A stretch of DNA of 45,355 bases from an uncultured Pelagibacteraceae bacterium (lineage in GTDB: Bacteria; Pseudomonadota; Alphaproteobacteria; Pelagibacterales; Pelagibacteraceae): contig CABYLY010000002.1 of NCBI GenBank assembly GCA_902519945.1, positions 1-45,355 on the forward strand. The letters run 5' to 3'. The translations under genes were made by a program, and so were the position numbers. The notes under the pieces were generated by a model. It made no database searches. It worked only from the letters and a program-made list of their open reading frames with translations, and was not told the origin of the DNA. How positions within the stretch are numbered: position 1 is the first letter of the stretch; every line of letters starts with the position of its first letter. Below are positions 16,903-24,827 of the stretch, piece after piece.

Positions 16903-18277
16903 TTATTAAATTTTCTTTTGGAAATGTAATTTGGTTATTCTCCCCTTTAGCCCCAAGTAGATTTTTTAATGTTATTTTATTATCTTTAAATTCATTTTCA
17001 CCACAGATAACTGCAACTGGACATTCTCTTTTGTTAGCATAAGTAAGTTGCTTACCTAGATTTTTTTTACTATCCAAAAATATTTCAGAATTGATATTAT
17101 TTTTTCTTAAATTATCTAAAATTTCGTAATAATTTTTTAAATATTTTTCATCCATTACACAAACAATAACTGGATTTTGTGTATCAACTTCTACTTGATT
17201 TAGTTGCATCATAGCAAATAGCAATCTATCAACACCAATACTTACACCTGTCCCAGGAATATCTACACCCTTAAATCTTGAAATTAATTTATTATACTGT
17301 CCACCAGAGCAGATACTTCCAATATCAATTTCCTTACCTTTAATATTTTTTGCTTTAAAATTTAGATTGGTTTCAACACAAAACCCATCGTAATAATCTA
17401 GACCTCTAACTATCGTAAAATTAGTTTTTACTTGATCAAAGTAATTTCCAAATTTTAAAACTTCAAATAATTCCTCTAATTCTTTAGTGCCCTCTTGGGT
17501 AATAGGATTTTTAAAATTTTCTTTAAGTTCCTTTAAATCTTTAATCTTTAAAAAATTTAAGATTTTTGAAGCTTGCTCATCATTTAAGTTTGCTCCTTTT
17601 GTTATAGCTCCACTTTTATCTTTTCTTTCTTTTTTTAATAATTCTTCAACACCCTTTAAACCAAACCCAGGTTTGTCGAGTTTGTCTATAGCTCTCATTA
17701 CTTTGATTTGTTTATCTTTTTCAATTTTCAAATCTTCAATCAAACCTTGAACGATTTTTCTGTTACTGACATTGATAGTAAATTGATCTTTTTTTAAACC
17801 ACAGTCTAAAAGTGTACTTGAAATTAAATTACAAAGCTCCGCATTAGCTTGTGCTGGATTAACATTTCCAACTATATCACAATCTGCTTGAGTAAATTCC
17901 CTGTACCTAGCATTTCCAGATTTTTCATTTCTAAATACGTTTTGGATTGCATATCTTTTATATATTGAGGGAAGTTCTTGATTATTCTGTGCAACAAATC
18001 TAGCAAGTGGACTTGATAAATCATATCTTAAAGTAATATTTTTTCCACCATCATCAAATGTAAACACATCAGACATAGGATTGTTCTCATCCTCTGCAAG
18101 GAAGGAGCCTATATTTTCACTAATTTCAAATGATGGAGTTTCTAATGGATCAAATCCATATTTAACAAAATTATTCTCAATGACTTTTAGTAGTCTTTTT
18201 TTGAGAATTAATGTTTTATTCCATCTATCTTCAAAACCTGAGGGTAATCCAGGAATTAATTTGTTTTCTTTATTCAT
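16880..18277 (-). CDS. hisS: Histidyl-tRNA synthetase
   Basis: Class II aminoacyl-tRNA synthetase of 465 residues. I start it at ATG 18277 (MNKENKLIPGLPSGFEDRW), because an earlier in-frame ATG at 18343 would translate through the tRNA-His gene. Motif 1 region ETPSFE, motif 2 with YRREF-like NARYREFTQADCDIVG, the histidine loop VRGLDYYDGFCVE and motif 3 GTGVSIGVDRL are visible. A C-terminal anticodon-binding domain follows. It is longer than E. coli HisRS (424), as in the alphaproteobacterial type that recognises tRNA-His lacking G(-1) with A73. Exactly such a tRNA lies 5 bases upstream, making enzyme and substrate genes adjacent. Confidence 0.93.
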   Translation of the reverse strand: MNKENKLIPGLPSGFEDRWNKTLILKKRLLKVIENNFVKYGFDPLETPSFEISENIGSFLAEDENNPMSDVFTFDDGGKNITLRYDLSSPLARFVAQNNQELPSIYKRYAIQNVFRNEKSGNARYREFTQADCDIVGNVNPAQANAELCNLISSTLLDCGLKKDQFTINVSNRKIVQGLIEDLKIEKDKQIKVMRAIDKLDKPGFGLKGVEELLKKERKDKSGAITKGANLNDEQASKILNFLKIKDLKELKENFKNPITQEGTKELEELFEVLKFGNYFDQVKTNFTIVRGLDYYDGFCVETNLNFKAKNIKGKEIDIGSICSGGQYNKLISRFKGVDIPGTGVSIGVDRLLFAMMQLNQVEVDTQNPVIVCVMDEKYLKNYYEILDNLRKNNINSEIFLDSKKNLGKQLTYANKRECPVAVICGENEFKDNKITLKNLLGAKGENNQITFPKENLINEIKKFI

Positions 18278-18282
18278 CTTTT

Positions 18283-18357
18283 TGGTACTCCCGAGTAGAA
18301 TTGAACTACTACCTATTCTTCCACAGAGAATCGTGACTACCATTACACCACGGGAGC
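18283..18357 (-). tRNA. tRNA-His (GTG)
   Basis: 75 bases including encoded CCA. The acceptor stem GCTCCCG/CGGGAGT has a closing G1-U72 wobble pair. The anticodon stem ATTCT/AGAAT carries the loop CTGTGGA with anticodon GTG. The T arm AGTAG-TTCAATT-CTACT is intact. Unlike normal bacterial tRNA-His, there is no G at -1 (it is C) and the discriminator is A73. This is the derived alphaproteobacterial form. It lies directly upstream of hisS on the same strand. Confidence 0.95.
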
Positions 18358-18425
18358 GTATCCTTTTTGTTTTATCTTATTTTGTTGTTATTTAAAAATA
18401 TAATATAAGTGATTATTCGCTAGCT

Positions 18426-18527
18426 TTAGCCAGCATGGAAGTGAGTGTGCGCAACTCTACTAATTCCTTTAAGAGCTTTTCTTAAAGTACTTTTGATTGC
18501 TAATTTGCTTAACTCAGTTTTTTTCAT
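18426..18527 (-). CDS. Possible 33-residue basic peptide
   Basis: Between the cold-shock gene terminator and tRNA-His, an ATG at 18527 opens 33 codons ending at TAA 18426. The product is basic at first (MKKTELSKLAIKSTLRKALK) and ends with a histidine-rich AHTHFHAG. Codon use is typical for the genome. There is no clear Shine-Dalgarno. A GCTGGC/GCTAGC inverted repeat around the stop could form a small hairpin. It may be a genuine small protein or chance; no homologue is known to me. Confidence 0.35.
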   Translation of the reverse strand: MKKTELSKLAIKSTLRKALKGISRVAHTHFHAG

Positions 18528-18567
18528 TAAGAGCTTTTTAGACAAAAAAAATGATAATGCAACCCCT

Positions 18568-18607
18568 AAAAGAAAAGGACGTATATCAACTAGTAGATAT
18601 ATCGCCC
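18568..18607 (-). terminator. Rho-independent terminator of the cold-shock gene
   Basis: About 20 bases past the cold-shock stop, on the minus strand, GGGCGATATATC pairs with GATATACGTCC around an 8-base loop, with one bulge and one G-U pair. The stem (18577-18607) is followed by TTTTCTTTT (18568-18576). Stem plus T-run is the standard intrinsic terminator form. Confidence 0.6.
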
Positions 18608-18626
18608 TTTTTATAATTTTAGAAAA

Positions 18627-18842
18627 TTAGTCTAATTTTTTTAAATTTACTGCTGAGGGGCCTTTCGGACCATCCTCCAAAGTAAACTCTAATTTGTCTC
18701 CTTCAGAAAGGTATCTCATACCTCCAGCTTTTACAGCGCTTGCATGTACAAACGCATCCTTTTCTTTATCTTCTCTTTCAATGAATCCGAATCCCTTCTT
18801 AGAATTGAACCATTTTACAGTGCCTTTTAATGTTGTACTCAT
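18627..18842 (-). CDS. cspA: Cold-shock domain protein (CspA family)
   Basis: A single cold-shock domain of 71 residues. RNP1 reads KGFGFIE and RNP2 DAFVHASAV, and the GTVKWFNSKKG start is classic. Such proteins bind single-stranded RNA/DNA and act as RNA chaperones; SAR11-type genomes carry several. It has its own terminator at 18568-18607, so it is probably monocistronic. An AGGAC at 15-20 bases before the ATG may contribute to ribosome binding. Its assignment to cspA rather than another csp paralogue is by family only. Confidence 0.93.
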   Translation of the reverse strand: MSTTLKGTVKWFNSKKGFGFIEREDKEKDAFVHASAVKAGGMRYLSEGDKLEFTLEDGPKGPSAVNLKKLD

Positions 18843-18920
18843 CTTATTTACTCGTCCTTTTGTTATTTATTATCTCAAGAGATTAATTTCTTTTGCAGTT
18901 ATTTCAAGGCGAAACTTTTG

Positions 18921-18996
18921 TGGTGGGCCCTCCAAGAATCGAACTTGGTCTTTTAGATTTTCAGTCTAACGTACGCACCAGCTATACCAAAGGCCC
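18921..18996 (-). tRNA. tRNA-Phe (GAA)
   Basis: 76 bases with encoded CCA. Acceptor GGGCCTT/AGGGCCC has one G-U pair. Anticodon stem TTAGA/TCTAA holds loop CTGAAAA with anticodon GAA. T arm is CCAAG-TTCGATT-CTTGG, and the discriminator is A. It lies 12 bases downstream of the infA stop on the same strand, so it may be cotranscribed with infA. Confidence 0.95.
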
Positions 18997-19008
18997 TTAT
19001 TTTTCTAA

Positions 19009-19271
19009 CTATCCCCTAAAAATTATTCTTCCCTTAGTCAGATCGTATGGGGTCATTTCTACCGTCACATTGTCACCCTGTAACACCCTAATTCTATTTT
19101 TTCAGTCTATAAGACTAGTCCCCAACTAGTTAAAGTTGGGGACTAGCCCCGTAACTTTCCTGCAGTATGGGCGGTTACTGTATGACCATTTTCTAATTGC
19201 ACTCTAAACATAGCATTAGGTAATAAATCAATAACTTTGCCCTTAAATTCTAATAAGTCTTGTTTTGACAA
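19009..19271 (-). pseudogene. infA: Translation initiation factor IF-1, split by a 47-base insert
   Basis: The two halves together encode a complete IF-1. From TTG 19271, preceded by GGAG at good spacing and one base after hisD, the first 41 codons run to HTAGKLR (CGG, 19149). From AAA 19101 the sequence resumes in another frame as [11 protein letters not shown] and ends with KGRIIFRG at TAG 19009. Joined, this is 71 residues with no residue lost or gained, and family members have about 72. Between them lie 47 bases (19102-19148) with an in-frame TAG two codons after R41. infA is essential and its place after murA-DUF2948-hisD is conserved, so this is the true orthologue. Unknown: removal at RNA level, ribosomal bypass, a second copy elsewhere, or assembly error. 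Confidence 0.82.
19102..19148 (-). repeat. 47-base hairpin insert inside infA
   Basis: On the coding strand the insert begins GGCTAG, giving an in-frame stop. It contains a perfect 12-bp inverted repeat, CTAGTCCCCAAC / GTTGGGGACTAG, around an 8-base loop. Next comes a second short stem AGTCT-TAT-AGACT. The length is not a multiple of three, and further in-frame stops occur. No target-site duplication is clear. An alternative boundary one base earlier (CG|...|A) would also restore CGA AAA. It resembles a minimal palindromic element or the folded coding gap of a ribosome-bypass site, but matches neither fully. Confidence 0.65.
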
Positions 19272-19272
19272 T

Positions 19273-20562
19273 TTATTTTCTCCTTATTCTTTTTTTTACA
19301 GATTGAGCATGTCCTGCTAACCCTTCGTAATTTGCAAGAGTTATAACTGATGGACCAAGACTTTCAATACCCTTTTTTGATAAGTTTATGTAAGAAATTC
19401 TTTTATAAAATTCATTAACACTTATGCCGCTAGAATATTTTGCAGAGCCATTGGTTGGCAATATATGATTTGATCCAATGTTATAATCTGTCATTGCCAT
19501 AACAGCATATTTTCCCAAGCATATTGAACCAGAATTTTTAATTTTTGGTATAAAAGATTTGTAGTTTTTTACGTTTAATTCCAAGTGCTCAGGTGCAATT
19601 TTATTTACGATATTAATTATTTTACTATCATTTGCTACATACATTAAAATTCCATTTCTCATTAAACTTTTTTTTGCCACAGATTTTCTTGGAATACTTT
19701 TTAATTGTTTTGAAATTTCCATTTGAACTTTACTAATTAGTTTTTTGTCTTTTGAAATTAATATACATTGTGCTTGAGGATCATGTTCTGCTTGACCAAT
19801 TAAATCACTTGCAGTCCATTCAGGATTTGAGAATTTATCACAAACGATAGTTATTTCAGAAGGACCTGCAGTCATGCCTTCGATACCAACATCCCCAAAA
19901 ACTTCTTTTTTTGCAGCAGCTACATATGAATTTCCAGGTCCAACTATTTTATCAACTCTTTTAATTTTTTTAGTTCCATAAGAAACTGCTGCTATGGCGG
20001 ATGGACCACCAATTGAGTAAATTTCTTTGATTTTACATTTTCTTGCTGCGTATAAAACAGCTGGATTTTGATTTCCCTTAAAACCCGGGTTTATCATTAC
20101 AATTCTTTTAACTCCCGCAACAACTGCTGGTATAGCATTCATAAGCACACTTGATGGATAGGATACAAGTGAACCAGGAACATAAATTGCCACAGATTCT
20201 AATGGCAAATATTTATACTCAAGTTTATTTTTGAATTTATCTGTATACGAAATATTCTTAAATTTTTGTAAAGAATGAAATTTGTAAATTCGATTATAGG
20301 CTGTGTCGATCGCTTTTTTAACATTAGGATTTAATGACTTTATTAATTTAGTAATTTTTGTGGCACTGGGAATAATTTTAGTATTTCGATTAAATTTCTT
20401 TTCATATTTAATTAATGCTTTATCACCATTCTTTTTAACATCATTAATAATGTTAGTTACAGAGACTCTGTCAGATTTAATACTTTTTCTCCTTTTAAAA
20501 AGTAAATAATCCAAATTTTTATCAAAATTCCTAGATTTACTATTTAATATTTTCATAATCAT
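19273..20562 (-). CDS. hisD: Histidinol dehydrogenase
   Basis: Last two steps of histidine synthesis: NAD-dependent oxidation of histidinol to histidine. 429 residues, as usual. Visible are [32 protein letters not shown]-like sequence ([16 protein letters not shown]), [11 protein letters not shown], zinc-binding QAEHDPQAQ, and the C-terminal EHLEL and NYEGLAGHA segments. The 5' end overlaps DUF2948 by 4 bases, and infA starts one base after its stop. This order (murA-DUF2948-hisD-infA) is typical for alphaproteobacteria and separate from the hisG cluster. M1 or M3 could be the start. Confidence 0.94.
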   Translation of the reverse strand: MIMKILNSKSRNFDKNLDYLLFKRRKSIKSDRVSVTNIINDVKKNGDKALIKYEKKFNRNTKIIPSATKITKLIKSLNPNVKKAIDTAYNRIYKFHSLQKFKNISYTDKFKNKLEYKYLPLESVAIYVPGSLVSYPSSVLMNAIPAVVAGVKRIVMINPGFKGNQNPAVLYAARKCKIKEIYSIGGPSAIAAVSYGTKKIKRVDKIVGPGNSYVAAAKKEVFGDVGIEGMTAGPSEITIVCDKFSNPEWTASDLIGQAEHDPQAQCILISKDKKLISKVQMEISKQLKSIPRKSVAKKSLMRNGILMYVANDSKIINIVNKIAPEHLELNVKNYKSFIPKIKNSGSICLGKYAVMAMTDYNIGSNHILPTNGSAKYSSGISVNEFYKRISYINLSKKGIESLGPSVITLANYEGLAGHAQSVKKRIRRK

Positions 20563-20951
20563 TTTATTTCGTTTTGATCCTCTAGCCGAGCTTCGATCGT
20601 TTCTGTTGTTAAAGCTATGTAGGCATTATTATTAAAAATAAGATTTATTTCATAATCATCATTATTTTTCAAATAATCAATTCCAATTAATTCTAAAACT
20701 AAATCTTTATTCGATTGATTGATATTTTTTGATCTTACTTTATCAACAAAATCAAACCGACAGATACTATTGATTTTCTTACCTTCTTGATCAGTTTCAA
20801 TTTTAGTTCTTTCAATTGATAACAAAAAAACCTTATTAGATGCCAGATACTTTATGTCTGTCACTTTAACTTTTGCGCCGGAACTACAAGCAGAAATCAT
20901 CTGTAGCCCATCCTGGTCATTTGCAATTATTTTTGCGAAATATTTACTCAT
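20559..20951 (-). CDS. DUF2948 family protein
   Basis: 130 residues. The position between murA and hisD, overlapping each by 1-4 bases, is the standard place of the DUF2948 family in alphaproteobacteria. Features such as ANDQDGLQMISACSSGAKV and the middle NSICRFDFVDKV agree with that family. Its biochemical role is not known. It looks cytoplasmic and lacks signal or membrane segments. The call rests more on conserved order than on a diagnostic motif. Confidence 0.75.
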   Translation of the reverse strand: MSKYFAKIIANDQDGLQMISACSSGAKVKVTDIKYLASNKVFLLSIERTKIETDQEGKKINSICRFDFVDKVRSKNINQSNKDLVLELIGIDYLKNNDDYEINLIFNNNAYIALTTETIEARLEDQNEIK

Positions 20952-22210
20952 TATTTCAATCTTTTAATTTTAACACCAATTTTTTGTAATTTATTTTCAA
21001 TATTTTCATATCCTCTTTCTAAGTGATAGACTCTTCCAACAATACTTTTGCCATTCGCCACCATTGCGGCTAATACTAAAGCAACGCTGGCTCTTAGATC
21101 ACTAGACATTAATTCGGCACCAACAAATTTTGTATTACCCTCAATCAATGCTTTATTATTTTGAATATTTATTTTCGCACCTAATCTTTGCAACTCAGCA
21201 ACATGCATAAATCTATTCTCAAAAATACTTTCGGTTATAGAACTTTTCCCGACACTCTTGCACATTAATACCATTAATTGAGCTTGAAGATCTGTTGGAA
21301 TGCCTGGAAACTCTTTAGTTTTTATATTTTTAATTGGTTTAATTTTGTCAGGTCCTTTTATAAAAATTTTGTTATTCGAAATCTTAATCTTCGCCCCGAC
21401 TTTTTTTAATAGTTCTATTTCAGTAGAAATTATTTTTGGGTCTAAATTTTTAATTTGTAGAATACCTTTAGCGAGCGTTGCCGCTACACAAAAAGTTCCC
21501 GCTTCTATTCTATCAGCCATAACTGTATGAATAGTTTGATTGAGAGAATTAACTCCTATGATGGTGCAGGTTCTGCCAGACCATTTTATATTGGCTCCAG
21601 CTTTATTCAAAAATTGTGTTAAATCTTTAATTTCAGGTTCCACGGCACAATTTTTCAAAATTGTTTTGCCTCTAGCTAAACATGCAGCTATTATAGAATT
21701 TTCTGTAGCACCTACACTAATATTAGGAAACTTTATTTTTTTACCTTTAAGTCTTCCGTTTGATTTAGCTAAAATATATCCATCTCTTATTTTATATTCC
21801 ATTCCTAATTGCTTTAATGCACTAAGATGATAATTTACAGGTCTCGCACCTATAAGACATCCACCGGGTAAAGATATTTTAGATTTATAAAATTTAGAAA
21901 TTAATGGACCCAATACCAATATTGAACCTCTCATTGTTTTTACAAGTGCATAACTTGCAAAAGTTTTCATATTCTTTTTATTAATAATTTTTGCAGTTTT
22001 TCTGTCATTAGATAAAATTATTTTTGATCCAAGAGATTTTAATAAATTAAGCATGGTATCTATATCTCTTACTCTAGGTAAATTTTTTATAATTACTGGT
22101 TTGTCAAATAGTAGGGTTGCTGCAAGAATTGGTAGAGATGCATTCTTACTGCCTGAAATTGAGACTTTACCCTTGATTTTACAAGGACCATTGATCAGAA
22201 ATTTATCCAT
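20951..22210 (-). CDS. murA: UDP-N-acetylglucosamine 1-carboxyvinyltransferase
   Basis: First committed step of peptidoglycan synthesis: transfers enolpyruvate from PEP to UDP-GlcNAc. 419 residues, normal. The N-terminal GKVSISGSKNASLPILAATLL holds the K-N pair binding substrate. The loop reads PGGCLIGARPVNYHL, with the catalytic cysteine of the fosfomycin-sensitive type in place (GGCxIG). DRIEAGTFCVAA and TDLQAQLM are also conserved. It is followed by DUF2948 with a one-base overlap and preceded by dcd. Confidence 0.95.
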   Translation of the reverse strand: MDKFLINGPCKIKGKVSISGSKNASLPILAATLLFDKPVIIKNLPRVRDIDTMLNLLKSLGSKIILSNDRKTAKIINKKNMKTFASYALVKTMRGSILVLGPLISKFYKSKISLPGGCLIGARPVNYHLSALKQLGMEYKIRDGYILAKSNGRLKGKKIKFPNISVGATENSIIAACLARGKTILKNCAVEPEIKDLTQFLNKAGANIKWSGRTCTIIGVNSLNQTIHTVMADRIEAGTFCVAATLAKGILQIKNLDPKIISTEIELLKKVGAKIKISNNKIFIKGPDKIKPIKNIKTKEFPGIPTDLQAQLMVLMCKSVGKSSITESIFENRFMHVAELQRLGAKINIQNNKALIEGNTKFVGAELMSSDLRASVALVLAAMVANGKSIVGRVYHLERGYENIENKLQKIGVKIKRLK

Positions 22211-22213
22211 AAA

Positions 22214-22774
22214 TTACTTTTTTATTTTAGCAACCTGTATGGTGGTTTGTCCCTGATATTTGCCGTTTTTTGATTTATATGTTGTTTCTGGTTGGGTATC
22301 TGATTTAAAAAACAAAAATTGAGCAATACCCTCGTTTGAATAAATCTTTGCGGGATTAGGAGTTGTGTTGCTGAGCTCGATTACGATGTTTCCTTCAAAC
22401 TCGTTTTCAATGGGGGTAACATTGCAGATTATTCCAGTTCGAGCATACGTGCTTTTTCCAACACATATACAAAGAACATCTTTCGGAATTCTAAAATATT
22501 CAATGGTCTTAGCCAAAACAAATGAATTTGGTGGAATAATACAATATGGTCCCTTTCGCTCAATAAAGTTTTCATCAGAAAAGTTTTTTGGATCTACTAA
22601 CGAACTGTTGACATTTGTAAATATTCTATATTCATCAGAAATTCTGACATCGTAACCCATACTACTTAGCCCATATGATATTTTTCCCTCAGAAACCTGA
22701 TGATCCAAAAAAGGTTCGATCATGTTATGCTCTTTACACATTTTTTTAATCCAAGTGTCAGGTTTAATAGACAT
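22214..22774 (-). CDS. dcd: dCTP deaminase
   Basis: Converts dCTP to dUTP, the main source of dUMP for thymidylate synthesis. 186 residues of the trimeric dUTPase-like fold. The motif [21 protein letters not shown] contains the conserved Ser-x-x-Ala-Arg and catalytic glutamate region (TPIENEFEG). The N-terminal [12 protein letters not shown] matches, as does the C-terminal [13 protein letters not shown] with the QGQ motif. The first bases overlap the end of the 41-residue upstream gene, and murA starts 4 bases after its stop. Confidence 0.94.
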   Translation of the reverse strand: MSIKPDTWIKKMCKEHNMIEPFLDHQVSEGKISYGLSSMGYDVRISDEYRIFTNVNSSLVDPKNFSDENFIERKGPYCIIPPNSFVLAKTIEYFRIPKDVLCICVGKSTYARTGIICNVTPIENEFEGNIVIELSNTTPNPAKIYSNEGIAQFLFFKSDTQPETTYKSKNGKYQGQTTIQVAKIKK

Positions 22775-22889
22775 TGCTTTTATTTCTTTTTATTTTTTTT
22801 TGAAAAATTTTTCTTCTTTTTAAATTGTCACGTAGTGCTACAGCCTCTCTATTTTTCCTATCTTTTATTTTATCAATTTTTTCTTTCAC
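22764..22889 (-). CDS. 41-residue basic protein coupled to dcd
   Basis: A GTG at 22889 overlaps the TGA of the preceding gene as GTGA, and the stop falls 11 bases into dcd. The peptide is dominated by charge: [17 protein letters not shown], then [10 protein letters not shown] and a lysine-rich end. The LRDNLKRRK block recalls short basic proteins found next to dcd/murA in alphaproteobacteria. Overlapping both neighbours argues strongly for coupled translation. Function is unknown. Confidence 0.55.
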   Translation of the reverse strand: MKEKIDKIKDRKNREAVALRDNLKRRKIFQKKIKRNKSNVY

Positions 22890-23086
22890 TCTTTGTTAGG
22901 ATTTGTAAGGAAATCTAAAGTTATTGGTTTAGATGCATCTAGAGCTTTATCCTTATTATCATCTTTTTTAGGGCTTTCTTTTGCTAATCTTTTTGCTTTT
23001 TTTTCAGCAAGTTTTCTTTCTCTTTTCGCTTGCTTTTCCATGAGCTTAGCACTTTTGGTTGATTTATAATCGTAATGAATACCCAT
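22886..23086 (-). CDS. Small highly charged protein (66 residues)
   Basis: MGIHYDYKSTKSAKLMEKQAK is followed by a lysine/arginine/alanine helix (KRERKLAEKKAKRLAKES) and an acidic tail ending [14 protein letters not shown] single long basic amphipathic helix is likely. No domain is recognised. It begins the transcript that continues with the 41-residue gene, dcd and murA. It looks like a conserved small protein rather than chance because of length, codon use and coupling. Confidence 0.62.
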   Translation of the reverse strand: MGIHYDYKSTKSAKLMEKQAKRERKLAEKKAKRLAKESPKKDDNKDKALDASKPITLDFLTNPNKE

Positions 23087-23187
23087 AAAATTTCCCTGGT
23101 TAGATATAAATCATATTAATCAAAAAATTAAGGCAATAATTTGGAAAAAATGCTTTATTATCAATAAAAAATAGAATTGATCCAAAT

Positions 23188-23261
23188 GCTCCTATAGTTA
23201 AATGGCATAACGTGTCCATGGTAAGGATAAATTCCAAGTTCGATTCTTGGTGGGAGCACCA
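23188..23261 (+). tRNA. tRNA-Thr (GGT)
   Basis: 74 bases with encoded CCA. Acceptor GCTCCTA/TGGGAGC has one G-U pair. Anticodon stem TGTCC/GGATA with loop ATGGTAA gives anticodon GGT, reading ACC/ACU. T arm is CCAAG-TTCGATT-CTTGG, and the discriminator is A. It ends one base before the stop of the convergent VTT gene, a very tight junction. Confidence 0.92.
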
Positions 23262-23984
23262 CTAATTTTTATAAAAAGACTTTCTAAGAAAAATTGTGAT
23301 CAAAACTAAACTAAAAAAGGCTAAAATTGGAATATATATTTCAGGCGAAAAAACTATATCTGTAATTTTAGGAACTTGTGAATTTTGCTCTATTACTTTT
23401 TCCAAACCACTACCTAAGGAAACAGCTAAAAAAATTTGAGGTATAATTCCTATTAATGATGCGAAAAAAAAATTTTTTACTCGAACATCAAAAATTGTAG
23501 GCAAAATACAACTTAGTTGCCAAGGTATTCCTCCAATGAATCTATATATTAAAAGATAATAAAATTCAGACTTTTTAAATTTTCTCTCTAGATTTTGATA
23601 TTTATTTAAAAATTTATCTCTAATTAAATTTTTTAGAAAATAGTTTCCAAAAATATAAAGAAATGTTGCACCAACACTCATGCCTATGACCACGATTATA
23701 GTGCCCAACCATTTGCCAAAAATAAATCCTCCTAGTAATGCAATTGGAGAACCAAAACCTAAAAATGGAAAAACCCATAATATTGTGAAAATTAAAAAAA
23801 TTATGGATATTAAAAACAAATTAGAATTTTTTAATTTTAAAAAATACAATCTGTTTTCTTTAATGAACTCATAAGAAGTTATTTCTTGGATACTAAATTT
23901 AGAAAAAAACAATAACACAAATATAGTAAGTAAAACTAAGTATGATAAACCTATTATTATTTTAGTTTTCTTAGCTTTTTCCAT
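23262..23984 (-). CDS. TVP38/TMEM64 family membrane protein (VTT domain)
   Basis: 240 residues with about five to six hydrophobic segments. The VTT (SNARE-associated/DedA-related) core is visible: FGSPIALLGGFIFGKWLGT, MSVGATFLYIFGNYF, and YRFIGGIPWQLSCILPTIFDVRVKNFF. It ends with a C-terminal helix ending in basic residues. Members of the wider DedA/TMEM64 superfamily handle lipids or membrane potential; the precise substrate is not known here. The gene reads away from rpmH and its stop touches the tRNA-Thr 3' end. Confidence 0.85.
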   Translation of the reverse strand: MEKAKKTKIIIGLSYLVLLTIFVLLFFSKFSIQEITSYEFIKENRLYFLKLKNSNLFLISIIFLIFTILWVFPFLGFGSPIALLGGFIFGKWLGTIIVVIGMSVGATFLYIFGNYFLKNLIRDKFLNKYQNLERKFKKSEFYYLLIYRFIGGIPWQLSCILPTIFDVRVKNFFFASLIGIIPQIFLAVSLGSGLEKVIEQNSQVPKITDIVFSPEIYIPILAFFSLVLITIFLRKSFYKN

Positions 23985-24014
23985 AATGGTTCATGTTATT
24001 TATAAATCTTCTAT

Positions 24015-24043
24015 TTGCTATTTATATATTTAATTATTATAAA
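24015..24043 (+). promoter_or_regulatory. Likely sigma-70 promoter of rpmH-rnpA-yidD-yidC
   Basis: TTGCTA (24015-24020) and TATAAA (24038-24043) are separated by 17 bases, upstream of the rpmH ATG at 24075 and in the gap between divergent genes. Both boxes are close to consensus for the housekeeping sigma factor, but the region is AT-rich, so chance matches are common. Confidence 0.42.
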
Positions 24044-24074
24044 GGGCGAAATTTTATATAAATTTAACCACTTT

Positions 24075-24236
24075 ATGAAAAGAACATATCAACCTTCTAG
24101 GAAGAAAAGAAGCCGAACCCATGGTTTTAGATCAAAAATGAAAACTAAGGGAGGTAGAAAACTTTTAAAAAGAAGAAGAGCTAGAGGAAGAAAAAATTTA
24201 ACAGTATCCTCCACTGTTAGAAGAAAAAGAAAATAA
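24075..24236 (+). CDS. rpmH: 50S ribosomal protein L34
   Basis: 53 residues beginning [19 protein letters not shown], the classic L34 start; the in-frame ATG at 24015 would add 20 non-homologous residues and is rejected. The rest is highly basic ([15 protein letters not shown]) and ends with an unusual short extension TVRRKRK. L34 binds 23S rRNA. It heads the conserved cluster rpmH-rnpA-yidD-yidC, with rnpA starting 10 bases later. Here the cluster is not beside dnaA. Confidence 0.96.
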   Translation: MKRTYQPSRKKRSRTHGFRSKMKTKGGRKLLKRRRARGRKNLTVSSTVRRKRK

Positions 24237-24246
24237 AGCCAGCTCA

Positions 24247-24588
24247 ATGAAAAGCAAAATTGTTGCTCTTTCAAAGAATGAAGACTTTAAAACTTTGCTC
24301 AAAAAGAAAAAAGTATCAAACAGATATGTAACAATTTTTTTTGGTAATATTGATAAAAAAAATAATCAAAAACTTAATATTTCTTTTGTAACCAAGAAAA
24401 AGATAGGAAATGCTGTAAAGAGAAACAAAATAAAGAGGAGGCTTAGAAATATTATGAATGATGCTGTTAAAGAAATATCTCTAAAATATCACTATTCATA
24501 TCTTGTTATTGCTAAGTCAACTATGCTAAGTAGTGAATTTAAAATTATAAAAGAAACCTTATTTCAGGATTTTAAAAAAATTAAATAA
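24247..24588 (+). CDS. rnpA: Ribonuclease P protein component
   Basis: 113 residues. The RNR motif region [17 protein letters not shown] is clear and binds RNase P RNA. The beta-strand before it ([11 protein letters not shown]) and the C-terminal YLVIAKSTM are typical. It helps the catalytic RNA remove 5' leaders from pre-tRNA. The last base of its stop overlaps the yidD ATG (TAATG). The RNase P RNA gene is not in this window. Confidence 0.94.
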   Translation: MKSKIVALSKNEDFKTLLKKKKVSNRYVTIFFGNIDKKNNQKLNISFVTKKKIGNAVKRNKIKRRLRNIMNDAVKEISLKYHYSYLVIAKSTMLSSEFKIIKETLFQDFKKIK

Positions 24589-24827
24589 TGAATATTATTA
24601 CAATTATATTAATTAAATTTATTCAGGGTTACAAATACCTAATAAGTCCATTACTAGGTAACTCTTGTAGGTACTTTCCATCTTGTTCCGATTATAGTAT
24701 TGAGGCATTAAAAACTTATGGTTTTTTTAAGGGTGGGTATTTATGTTTAAAAAGAATTCTTTCATGCCACCCTTTTAAAGAAGGCGGAATTGATCCTGTA
24801 AAAAAAGAAATAAAAGTTAAAAAATAA
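24588..24827 (+). CDS. yidD: Membrane protein insertion efficiency factor YidD
   Basis: 79 residues. The signature is complete: [33 protein letters not shown], then [19 protein letters not shown]. An N-terminal amphipathic hydrophobic stretch would bind the inner membrane. YidD assists YidC and Sec in inserting membrane proteins. It overlaps both rnpA and yidC by one base, so the three are coupled. Confidence 0.95.
   Translation: MNIITIILIKFIQGYKYLISPLLGNSCRYFPSCSDYSIEALKTYGFFKGGYLCLKRILSCHPFKEGGIDPVKKEIKVKK

Noticed and set aside
18278-18343. N-terminal extension of hisS to the ATG at 18343
   Set aside because: It would translate through the tRNA-His gene, and HisRS similarity starts only after the ATG at 18277.
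19102-19148. Classic T4-type bypass with matching take-off and landing codons
   Set aside because: The codon before the resume site is TGA, which does not match CGG or GGC at the take-off side; an AAG-to-AAA hop would delete three residues of IF-1. Other mechanisms remain open.
24015-24074. Longer rpmH start
   Set aside because: The added 20 residues are hydrophobic and lack L34 similarity; MKRTYQPS at 24075 is the known start, and a promoter probably lies in this stretch.
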